From Acidobacteriota bacterium (GTDB taxonomy: Bacteria; Acidobacteriota; Blastocatellia; UBA7656), in contig JBFMDH010000007.1 of assembly GCA_040754075.1 (NCBI GenBank), positions 229,581-293,580 of the forward strand: a stretch of 64,000 nt of DNA. The letters are read 5' to 3'. Below are positions 58,401 through 64,000 of the stretch, one piece after another. A program made the position numbers and the translations under genes. A model generated the notes under the pieces. The model was not told the DNA's origin. It searched no databases and saw only the letters and a program-made list of their open reading frames with translations. Numbering within the stretch: position 1 is the stretch's first letter; every line of letters begins with the position of its first letter.

Positions 58401-60841
58401 GCGGTTCCTACCGTCCCGGTTGGTAGCGACGTGGGAGTGATGGTCACATTGTTTTCAAACGCGCCGATGTCGAATGCAGCGCCTGAGGGGCGCGCAATGC
58501 CGCGCTGATCGGTCGTCGGCGCGCCGCTGCTGGTTCCTGCATTGAGCGCGACGCTGGTCTGGGTAAGCGCATACGTCAGTGTCGTGCCGCCGTAGTTATT
58601 CAAAGGTCCCAGACCAGCGTTGGTGACGCCAACTTGATTATTGTTCACCCCGTTGGCTAATCCGCCTGCGCCGCCGATGCCGATCAGGTTGTAGGAACTG
58701 GAGGCGCTGACCGTGCCGCCGGTGACGGTGATGTCCGACTGGCTGCCGCCGTTTTTGGTGTTGTTGGCGATGATGGTGTTTTTGAGCGTCACGGTTCCTG
58801 CCGATATACCCAGTCCGCCGCCGCTGCTGCCAACATTGGTTTGCTGGTTCTGCGAAATCGTGCAATTGGTGATGGTGTTGGTGGTCACCGAAGTGTCGAA
58901 GGATATGCCGCCGCCGGTGACGGCTGCCTGGTTGACTGAGAACGTGCTATTGGTGATTGAAAGCGAGCCTTGCAACGCGCCGCCGTTCAAAATGGCAATG
59001 CCGCCGCCGTTAATGTTCGTCGAGTTGCCGATGAAAGTTGAACCACTGACCGTCAACGCCCCATAGCTTGCGATGCCGCCGCCGTCCAGCGTGCTGGTGT
59101 TATTGCTGATCGTGGAATCGGCAATCGTCAACGTTCCGGTATTCGCAATGCCGCCGCCCTCATTAACCGCCGTATTATTGCTTATCAAGCAACGTGTCAC
59201 TGTCAGTATTCCCTGATTGCTGATGCCGCCGCCCTCTGCCGCCGAGTTCCCTTGCGTAATTTTCAATCCGACAAGTCCGACGGTTGTCGCAGAGCCAATC
59301 TGGAAAACCCGGAAGCTGTTATTGCCGCTGATCGTCAATGAACTCGAACCAGGACCTAAGATAAACATATTCGAGCTAATAGTCGGGAAGGCGCTGGACA
59401 GGTTGATGAGTGATGGCGATGGCAGATTGAATGAGATGAGGGCGTTGGTCGTCGTATTGGCTTCCTGAATCGCCGCGCGCAGCGAACAAACCGACGCCGC
59501 CGTCGCACAAAGACCATTGCCAATATTGTTATCTGGATTGTCGCCAGTATTGGTGACGATAAAGTTCACTTCAACCGCGCCGATGTCTACTGTGCCGTTC
59601 AAAGGACGCGACGCGCCCCGTTGGTCGGTCACAGGAGCGCCGATATTGCGACCGCCATTCAACGCCGGACTATTGCCCAGCGGCGGCGCGGTCTGCGTCA
59701 ACCCGCCGTAGTTGCCCAAAGGCGCAAGCAAGGCATCGGTCGCGCCGACGTGATTGCCGTTTACGCCATCGGTAAAGCCCGTGTTTCCGGGCGAACCGAT
59801 CATGTTGTTGAAAGAGTTTGCCAGGTTGATTGAGCCGCCACTGCCAATATCGAGATCTGACTGGTTGCCGTTGGGATCGAGATTGCCGGCAATGATAGTG
59901 TTGATAAATGTCGCCTGCTGAAACAGAACATCAATGCCGCCGGTCGCGCTGGCAACGTTTTTACTGAAGGTGCAATTCTGGAAGGTGCCGCCGGCGCGCA
60001 ATTCAGCAGCGCCACCGAAGGTCGCAAAGTTGTTATAGAAGGTGCAGTTGGTTACCGTCAGGTTGGTCGTGCCGGTTCCCCCGTGCAGCGCGCCACCCGC
60101 GCCGCCGCCGTTGGCAGCATTGTTGACGAATGTCGAATCGGTGATGGTCATCGCCAAGCCATTGTGTTTAACCGCGCCGCCCTGCGCGGTATTGGTACTC
60201 ATATTATTACTGAACGTGCAATTGGTGATGTTCATCGTCGCGCCGTTATTGCGCACCGCGCCGCCGTCAAACGTCGCCTGGTTGTGGTCAAACACACAAT
60301 TGATGAGGTTCACCGTCGTCGTACTGCCACTAGCATCAATCGCGCCGCCCTGGTTCACCGTGTTGCCGTTTGCCATCGTCAGGTCTTGAATCGTGGCGGT
60401 GACCCCGTTATTGGTTGTCATGATCTGCACGCTGTTATTGCCGCTGATGGTCAACAGGCTTGTGCCGGGACCATCAATGGTGAGGTTGTTATTGATGGTC
60501 GGCAGCGAACTCGTCAGGGTGATCGTCCCCGTCACACTGAAAGTAATCGTATTGGTTCCGCCTGCGGTGTTCGCCTGGGTGATGCAATAACGCAAAGTCC
60601 CGGCTGTGCCTGAGCCGGTGTTGGTATCCGCAAGACTGTTGACCGTGTAAATAGTGGCGACGGCATTTGGCGCTTGCGTGCCGCCGGGATTTTGCCCGTC
60701 TAAAAAAGTTGTCGCTTCCTTGGTCGCCAACAGCGAGCTGGCGTCCGCCAGGCGGTTCATTCTCGTTATCGTCGATAAGAACAAAAAGATTAAGATAATT
60801 CCAGAAATAAGCAATCTTGCGGATTTCGGTGAGGGGATCAT
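49463..60841 (-). CDS. Giant secreted HYR / beta-helix / LamG protein
   Basis: 3792 residues from ATG 60841, with AGGAG eight bases upstream (a TTG at 60892 is weaker). Order from the N-terminus: signal segment; two beta-helical domains of CSLREA type (LRYCITQANTAGG, CSLRAAIQEANTTT); an Ig-like module (LPTGTVGTAYPTQTF); five repeats of about 97 residues (HFAIGNIS...TAQD); a third beta-helix (CTLRAAIEDANALT); more Ig/cadherin-like units; five HYR modules; a LamG domain (ISWWPGDGNANDIQG); nine HYR modules; and a C-terminal Cys-rich domain (GDYRFCCSG...LTHNTTDRR). It is probably a surface adhesin or matrix protein. No catalytic motif or LPXTG-type anchor is seen. Confidence 0.9.
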   Translation of the reverse strand: MIPSPKSARLLISGIILIFLFLSTITRMNRLADASSLLATKEATTFLDGQNPGGTQAPNAVATIYTVNSLADTNTGSGTAGTLRYCITQANTAGGTNTITFSVTGTITLTSSLPTINNNLTIDGPGTSLLTISGNNSVQIMTTNNGVTATIQDLTMANGNTVNQGGAIDASGSTTTVNLINCVFDHNQATFDGGAVRNNGATMNITNCTFSNNMSTNTAQGGAVKHNGLAMTITDSTFVNNAANGGGAGGALHGGTGTTNLTVTNCTFYNNFATFGGAAELRAGGTFQNCTFSKNVASATGGIDVLFQQATFINTIIAGNLDPNGNQSDLDIGSGGSINLANSFNNMIGSPGNTGFTDGVNGNHVGATDALLAPLGNYGGLTQTAPPLGNSPALNGGRNIGAPVTDQRGASRPLNGTVDIGAVEVNFIVTNTGDNPDNNIGNGLCATAASVCSLRAAIQEANTTTNALISFNLPSPSLINLSSAFPTISSNMFILGPGSSSLTISGNNSFRVFQIGSATTVGLVGLKITQGNSAAEGGGISNQGILTVTRCLISNNTAVNEGGGIANTGTLTIADSTISNNTSTLDGGGIASYGALTVSGSTFIGNSTNINGGGIAILNGGALQGSLSITNSTFSVNQAAVTGGGISFDTSVTTNTITNCTISQNQQTNVGSSGGGLGISAGTVTLKNTIIANNTKNGGSQSDITVTGGTVSASSSYNLIGIGGAGGLANGVNNNQVGVTNAGLGPLNNYGGTTLTYALTQTSVALNAGTSSGAPTTDQRGIARPSGAAFDIGAFENNVTITPTSLPTGTVGTAYPTQTFSATGGISDNFTTWILSGTLPAGLTFDAGNHDLSGTPTQSGTFQFSLIALDDTGIGGVINYTLTINPQVLDHFAIGTISGAKTAGTPFNITITAQDASNNTVVGFNGTVNLSTTAGSISPTTSGAFTNGTLTQSVTVTQSGTGKTITVNDGSGHSGTSNTFTVNAGALDHFAIGAISTQTAGIAFNISLTAQDANNNTVTSFASTVSLSTTAGTISPTTSGAFTSGTRTQSVTVTQAGASKTITVTRTAGTETGTSNTFTVNAGALHHFAIGNISAQTAGTPFSIALTAQDVNNNTVTSFTGTVNLSTTAGTISPTTSSAFTSGALNQSVTVTQAGASKTISVDDGSGHTGTSNSFTVNAGALHHFAIATISSPQNAGTAFNIALTAQDINNNTVTSFTGTVNLNTTAGTITPTTSGAFTGGARTESVTVTQSGTGKTISVDDGSSHTGTSNTFTVNPGAVHHFAIGNIAQQTTGIAFNITITAQDANNNTVTGFVSTVNLSTTAGTINPTTSGAFTAGARAQNVSVSAAGTGRTISVNDGSGHTGTSNGFTVIAPPSITAQAGVSRQQGSPISNSQIATVSDTETAAGSLIVTVTSANPSNGVTLSNIVNTNGTVTADLIASCAATNASFTLQVSDGSLTATATLNVTVTANSAPTLVYGAASVNPGGSITNPPTTASDNGSIVSYAVQSQGTYTGTISVNASGVASISNPSPVGAHTITIRATDNCGATTDATFTLTVNCVTSFTVNNAGDEPDAMPGDGICATAGGVCTLRAAIEDANALTTCAPLQINFAGGITLITLTNGQLNINRGMTINGPGADTLTISGSGLSRVFQISSATVSLNGLTITGGSTTSAGGGIVNSGTSALTVTACVVTGNTADSLGGGIANLAGNTLNVINSAVSNNISNFTGGSGGGGGISNNGTLTVTNSTISGNTKNNGDNNGGGIWSINTATIINSTITNNTAAGMNRAGGLYRQSASGTVTVFNSIIAANSSNTTVPDVTGSFATTGGGHNFIGNVGSATGFNQTGDQTGTGASPLDPLLAALGSYGGTTPTHALLPGSPAINAGTSSGAPANDQRGSARVGSVDIGAFESQGFTLMIASGNNQSATAGTAFASPLSVTVTSANSEPVNGGQVTFTPPASGASCTVAGNPATIASGAATSGTVTANANSGGPYNVAASATGATVINFSLTNTNSAPNFTPASALTRQQGSPAGAAVTVGNVSDAETAAGSLTVTQIAGGSATGITVTGITNTNGTITAQVSADCNATTGTVRFQVSDGISTGTGDLQVNVTNNSTPTLTYNNASVAAGSSTTINAATATDNGSIASYSLQNQGTYTGTISVNSGTGQVSISNATPGGAHTITIRAVDNCGGAGGTTDVTFTLTVTCPTITINPATLPNGTQGTGYSQTITPSGGSSTNYTYSFTGTLPTGVNLSVGPSATASLSGTPTAGGTFNFTITATDANGCSGSKAYTVIINALPTISAVGASRQQGSSASSSIIANVNDAESGAAGVTVTVNGGASATVNGVTVSGIVNSNGTVTANISASCAATTATFTLAATDGGGATATTTLTVTVTPDTQAPTITCPANVTQATDAGQCSAVVTYTTPTASDNCGTPTVICSPASGSTFAQGTTTVTCTATDGGNNTANCSFTVTVNDTTAPTLTCPANLTQPATAGQCSAVVTYTPPTATDNCSGVGAVSCTPASGSSFAQGTTTVTCNVTDASGNPASCSFTVTVTDTQAPTIACPANLTVPTTAGQCSAVVTYTTPQATDNCSGVGAVSCVPASGSTFAKGVTTVTCSVADAAGNPASCSFTITVNDTQNPTLGACPANINATTGGSCASVTYTPPTVSDNCPGATVSCVPPSGTCFNLGTTTVTCTATDTANNTAQCAFTVTVSPCTITCGANLTVSTDAGLCSAVVNYSLPMATGSCGTVSCVPAAGAVFPKGTTTVTCMMQTGPSCAFTVTVNDNENPQSCVTPPANMISWWPGDGNANDIQGANQGSGGAFATGKVGQAFSFSGSTLVSAPNSASLNLTGTAVTLDGWIRPTASTDAVYLGKSQNAANDYVLLYQSGQLSAIIKAGGTETTVNTGVVPALNQWTHIALVYNGATIKVYADGAEVGSTAKTGNLAGSNVPFSIGGRAGELFFNGLIDEVEVFDRALSAAEIQSIYNAGSFGKCKPVVVNATGQCSATVNYTAPDFADNCAGGTVVCVPASGTTFTVGVTTVNCTVTDAANNTFANAFTARVVDGQAPIIGACPTNINVNESAPGSGSATVTYTAPTVSDNCSGASVTCNPASGSSFSVGTTTVTCTATDAAGNTANCGFTVNVSSTCSITCPANVTVNTASGLCTAVVNYSAPTTAGTCGTVTCNPASGSVFSKGVTTVTCSTTAGPSCSFTVTVNDMQNPTLTCPANVTQSTDAGVCTAVVTYANATASDNCPGIGTPTCTPPSGSVFNKGVTTVNCSVSDASGNTTSCSFTVTVNDTTAPTLTCPANLTQPATAGQCSAVVTYTPPTATDNCSGVGAVSCTPASGSSFAQGTTTVTCNVTDASGNPASCSFTVTVTDTQAPTIACPANLTVPTTAGQCSAVVTYTTPQATDNCSGVGAVSCVPASGSTFAKGVTTVTCSVADAAGNPASCSFTITVNDTQNPTINCPASLTVLTGSGCVNVTYATPAGADNCPLPPNAVVCTPPSGSCFAVGTTTVTCTVTDASSNTAQCQFTVTVVPCVISCPANIIKENDPNQCGAVVTFAPTATAGCGTVSCSPASGTFFPKGTTTVTCGTTAGPSCSFTVTVNDTQPPQLSCPPNQTRVTALPGDSTAVVNYPAPIVSDNCPGVTMACLPPSGSTFALGVTTVTCTAIDAVGNPATCSFTISLFNACLQDDSTSTTVLLWNTFTGDYRFCCSGTVYTGKGSVTKQGNLWTLTHNTTDRRVLVRLDGSANSGSGYMQTPPGTTRCSITDRDIRNNSCLCQ
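50466..50953. repeat. 488-bp internal duplication, copy A (giant gene)
   Basis: Nearly identical to 52944-53431, offset 2478 bases. I find only two differing bases (at about 50788 and 50902). It covers two HYR modules. The high identity compared with other modules suggests recent duplication or gene conversion. Confidence 0.9.
52944..53431. repeat. 488-bp internal duplication, copy B (giant gene)
   Basis: Partner of copy A. The two copies lie on either side of the LamG domain, in direct orientation, so recombination between them could delete the LamG segment. Confidence 0.9.
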
Positions 60842-60981
60842 GCAAGCTCTCCTATGAAGAAATGTTCGCGCCTGTGCCAAACTCTTCTTCAAGCTGGCTG
60901 GCGATTTTACGTAGTTAATCCTTTATCTAAACCTGGAGCCGATTGCGGCTCTCAATCATCGGGCTTTGCGAATTGCCGAAC

Positions 60982-61278
60982 TCAGGTTTCAGTATCTAAA
61001 AGCGCTCGGTTATGGTCGTTGACGAATCGTTCAAGGCTATTGAGACAGACCAACAGTCTGCCGTCTGTGGTCTCTTTGAAATGCAGTTGCTGATTTTCGA
61101 CGGCGCGATAGAGCGCGCGGGCGCTCACTTTGATAATCGCCGCAGCCTTTTCTGCCGCGACCATTTCGACTTCACCAGCGCATTCTTCGCACCACAGTTG
61201 GCATTTGCCTGTCGGTTGGCGCAGTACCCAGACCTCTTCTTTAGTCACGGTTATGCGTGTTGTTTTGCGTTTTACCAA
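60982..61278 (-). CDS. Small putative DNA-binding protein with a CxxC pair and excisionase-like helix-turn-helix
   Basis: 98 residues, TTG start at 61278 with GGAG just upstream. Residues 25-40 carry CQLWCEECAG, a possible half zinc-ribbon. Residues about 42-85 (VAAEKAAAIIKVSARALYRAVENQQLHFKETTDGRLLVCLNSL) look like a MerR/excisionase-type HTH in which an Arg-rich wing is expected. The gene is 140 bases upstream of the giant gene on the same strand and divergent from the wHTH-TPR regulator. It may regulate the giant gene. The family is not firmly identified. Confidence 0.55.
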   Translation of the reverse strand: MVKRKTTRITVTKEEVWVLRQPTGKCQLWCEECAGEVEMVAAEKAAAIIKVSARALYRAVENQQLHFKETTDGRLLVCLNSLERFVNDHNRALLDTET

Positions 61279-61420
61279 AACTCTCCAAGGGATTGCCTAA
61301 AGCAATTGGCTATGGCTTTGTCCATCTATTCGGCTGATGCTACAATGCACGCTTGCGAATTCAGCCCCCGTCGCCTTTTCAAGACTTGATCAAGATAGGC
61401 AACAAACCCAATAAAAGTCC

Positions 61421-61464
61421 TTAAGAAAGGGTTAAGAATCTCCTAAGAATTCCCTAAGACTTGT
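61421..61464 (+). promoter_or_regulatory. Four 11-bp direct repeats immediately before the wHTH-TPR gene
   Basis: TTAAG at 61421, TTAAG at 61432, CTAAG at 61443 and CTAAG at 61454, exactly 11 bases apart, with the ATG at 61465, the next period. Direct repeats at 11-bp spacing are how PhoB/OmpR-type winged helices bind DNA. The encoded protein has such a domain, so this may be its own operator. Confidence 0.6.
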
Positions 61465-63435
61465 ATGGATAATGGTTTAAGGCGAGTTTACCAGTTCGGT
61501 TCCTTCCGACTTAACGTAAACCAATTACTACTTTCCCGTAATGGCGAAAGCGTGCCACTACCACCGAAAATCTTTGAGATTCTGGTGGCGCTGGTTGAAA
61601 ACAGCGGGCGGGTTCTGGATAAAGAAGAACTGATGCGTCGCGTCTGGCCTGACACCTTCGTTGAAGAAAACAACCTGACCGTCAGTATGTCTGCTTTACG
61701 CAAAGCCCTGGGCGATGGAACAGAGGGGTTGAAGTATATTGAAACCGTACCGCGACGCGGCTATCGTTTCGTCGCAGAGGTCTCTCAGTTGATGGATGAA
61801 GAGACCGCTATGCTGCTCGCCAGGCAAACCGTCTCCAGTATCACCATAGAGGAAGAAGAAGAGATCGTTGGCGTCGTGGTTAATGAGCCGGTGGCGCAGC
61901 AATTGTCGGAAGCAAGGGTTCCCGCACTGCCTGCCGCGTTGACGCCGCGCCGCTTCACGCGCCCGGCAAAGTTGTTTCTGGGGGCTTTGCTTGTGGTCGT
62001 CATCGCGGCAATCGCTCTCCTGTGGTTCGCCCTCAGACCCAAACCGATTCAAACCATCAGCGATGTGCATTCGATAGCCGTGCTGCCGTTTCAGACGCTC
62101 GGCGCGACAGGCAACGATGAAGCGTTGGAGTTAGGGCTGACCGATGCGTTAATTACCAAACTCAGCAATCTCAATCCGGTAATTGTGCGCCCGACCAGCG
62201 CCATTCTCAAATATGCCAACTCAACCGAGAAGCTTTCGGTTATCGGCAAGGAACTCAACGTCGAGGCGCTGCTCGAAGGTCGCGTGCAACGCTCAGGCGA
62301 CCGCATACGCATCACCGTTCAACTGGTGCGAACCCAAAACGAATCGCCGGTGTGGGCGGAAAGTTTTGATGAGCATTTCACCAACATCTTCACCGTGCAG
62401 ACAGCCATTTCGGAAAAAGTCTCCAGAACGCTGGCGGTGCAACTGACCAGCAACCAACGCCAGCAACTACAAAAGGACTACACGCAAAACACCGAGGCTT
62501 TTCAGTTGTATCTGAAAGGGCGCTATTTCTGGAATAAGCAGAATGCCGAGAATCTAAAAAAAGCGACTCAGTATTTTCAACAGGCTATAGAGGTAGATCC
62601 GACTTATGCGCTGGCTTATGCCGGACTGGCTGACTGTTACATCGTTTCGGGTACGCCGCAGATGTTGCTGGGAGTAATCTGGGACAAGGATTATATTCAG
62701 AAAGCCAGGTTTGCCGCACAAAAAGCCCTGGAAATAGATGATACACTCGCCGAAGCTCACACCTCGCTGGGCGCTACGCTGGCTTTTAACGGTGACGATC
62801 TGGGCGCGCACCACGAATGGGATCACGCCATTGAACTCAACCCCAATTACGCAACCGTGTACAGTTTTTACACGATTGATTTAATTGGCGACGGGCGACT
62901 GAACGAAGCATTGGAAAAGATTAACCGAGCGATTGAAATTGATCCCTTATCGGTGACTATCAATACCAATCGCGGCTTTGTTCTTCACCGTTTGCGCCGT
63001 CAGGACGAAGCTGTCGAACAGTTCAAAAAGGCACTCGAAATGAACCCTGATTTTGTGCGGGCACACTGGGGATTAGGGTTGGCTTATGAAGCAAAAGGCA
63101 TGTACAGAGAAGCTATCACCGAGTTTGAGCGTTGTGTCACTTTGTCAAACCAGGGAATGGTGACGCTGGCGGCATTGGCACATGTCTATGCCGTATCCGG
63201 GCAGCGTCCGGAAGCGCAGAAAATTCTTGACCAGTTACTGGAGATGTTCAATCAAGGGCGCGCTTCGGCTTATTATCTGGCGGCAGTCTACGTCAGCCTG
63301 GGTGACAAAGAGCGCGCCTTATCCCTGCTTGAACAACATAAAGACTCTCTTCCTTTGGGGCTATTAAAAGTGGATGCGTATTTCGACCCGTTGCGCCAGG
63401 AGCCGCGTTATATCAAGCTGTCGCAACCTGAATAG
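61465..63435 (+). CDS. PhoB/CadC-type winged-helix regulator with transmembrane segment and TPRs
   Basis: 656 residues. The N-terminal OmpR/PhoB winged helix (about 8-108) includes FGSFRLNVNQLLLSRNGESVPL, LDKEELMRRVWPDTFVEENNLTVSMSALRKALGD and IETVPRRGYRFVAEV. A transmembrane helix (about 169-191, LFLGALLVVVIAAIALLWFAL) follows. Then a FlgO-like/adenylate cyclase-associated domain (IAVLPFQTLGATGNDEALELGLTDALI) and at least six TPRs to the end. It is a one-component membrane regulator of the kind abundant in Acidobacteriota. The signal and targets are unknown. No Shine-Dalgarno is seen before the ATG. The neighbouring giant genes are candidate targets. Confidence 0.9.
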   Translation: MDNGLRRVYQFGSFRLNVNQLLLSRNGESVPLPPKIFEILVALVENSGRVLDKEELMRRVWPDTFVEENNLTVSMSALRKALGDGTEGLKYIETVPRRGYRFVAEVSQLMDEETAMLLARQTVSSITIEEEEEIVGVVVNEPVAQQLSEARVPALPAALTPRRFTRPAKLFLGALLVVVIAAIALLWFALRPKPIQTISDVHSIAVLPFQTLGATGNDEALELGLTDALITKLSNLNPVIVRPTSAILKYANSTEKLSVIGKELNVEALLEGRVQRSGDRIRITVQLVRTQNESPVWAESFDEHFTNIFTVQTAISEKVSRTLAVQLTSNQRQQLQKDYTQNTEAFQLYLKGRYFWNKQNAENLKKATQYFQQAIEVDPTYALAYAGLADCYIVSGTPQMLLGVIWDKDYIQKARFAAQKALEIDDTLAEAHTSLGATLAFNGDDLGAHHEWDHAIELNPNYATVYSFYTIDLIGDGRLNEALEKINRAIEIDPLSVTINTNRGFVLHRLRRQDEAVEQFKKALEMNPDFVRAHWGLGLAYEAKGMYREAITEFERCVTLSNQGMVTLAALAHVYAVSGQRPEAQKILDQLLEMFNQGRASAYYLAAVYVSLGDKERALSLLEQHKDSLPLGLLKVDAYFDPLRQEPRYIKLSQPE

Positions 63436-63454
63436 AAGATTGAGGCACCATAAA

Positions 63455-63483
63455 AAAAGGGCTGGATAAATTCCAGCCCTTTT
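63455..63483. terminator. Bidirectional terminator
   Basis: AAAAGGGCTGGA / TCCAGCCCTTTT around a five-base loop, with flanking A and T runs, between the convergent regulator and the second giant gene. Confidence 0.85.
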
Positions 63484-63508
63484 GGTTTTTGCAATCTGAA
63501 ACCAATCA

Positions 63509-64000
63509 TCAGGGAGTGGTTCCCGGTCGCCGGTTATTGGGTAAAACACAGTTACAGGCATTGTTGGTGATATTACTGTCGGTAATCACACACACCTGCG
63601 AACCCGGCGGCGCTTGTAAAATCGCCATCCCGGTATTCGTCGCTTTGTTCACATTCACCAATAAGCGCCGATCTGCGGGATTATGCGTCAGGGTGATCAA
63701 ACTTCCCTGTTTCTTGATCGTGCCTTTGCCGAAGTATTTATCGACGCCACAACAGAACACATAATCGCCCGTCAGGCTGTTGAATAACAACACCCGGCTG
63801 GCGTCGCTGTTATCCTGAATGCAGATGTCAAAGGTCGTTACTACGAATGCACAACTGGCGGTGTTGCCGCTGCCATCGGTCGCCGTGCAACTCACCGTCG
63901 TCACGCCTAAGCCGAAACAACTCCCCGATGGCGGCACACACACCACACTCTCGCCAGGACAGTTATCACTCACTTGCGGCGCCGGGTAGTTCACCACCAC
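63509..64000 (-). CDS. C-terminal part of a second giant HYR protein (gene runs off the window)
   Basis: 163 residues are visible and the frame is open at the window edge, so the gene starts beyond 64000. The first 55 residues are the end of a HYR module (VVNYPAPQVSDNCPGE, PPSGSCFGLGVTTVSCTATD). The remainder is the same Cys-rich domain that ends the giant protein at 49463: CIQDNSD, TGDYVFCCG, GKGTIKKQG, LTHNPADRR, PPGSQVCVITDSNITNNAC. A short tail (VLPNNRRPGTTP) is added. It is a paralogue of the first giant gene, in the same orientation. Confidence 0.88.
   Translation of the reverse strand: MVVNYPAPQVSDNCPGESVVCVPPSGSCFGLGVTTVSCTATDGSGNTASCAFVVTTFDICIQDNSDASRVLLFNSLTGDYVFCCGVDKYFGKGTIKKQGSLITLTHNPADRRLLVNVNKATNTGMAILQAPPGSQVCVITDSNITNNACNCVLPNNRRPGTTP

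Noticed and set aside
49692..60857. Many plus-strand open frames opposite the giant gene, several encoding similar VTVV-rich peptides
   Set aside because: They mirror the repeated HYR and Ig modules of the minus-strand gene, lack ribosome sites and vanish where modules change. They are antisense shadows.

Overview
The window is a stretch of bacterial chromosome of roughly half GC content. Gene content suggests an Acidobacteriota member, probably class Blastocatellia. The pointers are a PhoB-type winged-helix regulator fused to a transmembrane segment and TPRs, exported cytochrome c proteins with copper-monooxygenase-like domains, very large secreted proteins built from HYR modules and CSLREA-type beta-helices, and a gingipain-like C25 peptidase. 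This placement is an inference from families; there is no rRNA in the window.

Layout. 1-8.9 kb holds the 3' part of recR, a lipoprotein, a DUF937 protein, a possible PD-(D/E)XK nuclease, tRNA-Ala(GGC), a cupin, a hybrid histidine kinase, a secreted protein and a DinB-like protein. 8.9-19.5 kb is a minus-strand histidine biosynthesis region: hisZ, hisG, a hisD-hisC fusion, a short retropepsin-like ORF, hisB, hisH, hisA, a methyltransferase, hisF and hisI. It is interrupted by two plus-strand genes, a tyrosine phosphatase and a DUF2911 protein. hisE and a histidinol-phosphatase are not present here. 19.7-26.9 kb is a signalling block: CheB, a CheB-CheR-PAS-histidine kinase fusion, a LuxR-type response regulator and two single-domain receivers. 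27.1-32 kb holds folK, rlmI, an S41 protease, an unknown protein and a hotdog thioesterase. 32.2-38.8 kb is a same-strand set of mostly exported redox and hydrolytic proteins behind a promoter with an embedded palindromic operator. 39.1-41.8 kb is a C25 peptidase. 42-49.3 kb is a TetR-controlled RND efflux operon (adaptor, pump, TolC). 49.4-64 kb holds a 3792-residue secreted HYR/beta-helix/LamG protein, a small putative DNA-binding protein, a winged-helix-TPR regulator with an 11-bp periodic direct-repeat array before its start, and the C-terminus of a second giant HYR protein that shares the same unnamed C-terminal domain.

The most unusual signal is repeat biology. Five different heptanucleotide tandem repeats occur in the window. 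Two copies of a 40-bp composite element (heptamers flanking a palindromic core, 37 of 40 bases identical) sit in frame inside essential histidine genes. One copy lies in a 61-residue insert of HisF and the other forms part of the linker that joins HisD to HisC. Two MITE-like palindromes and one REP-like palindrome add to this.
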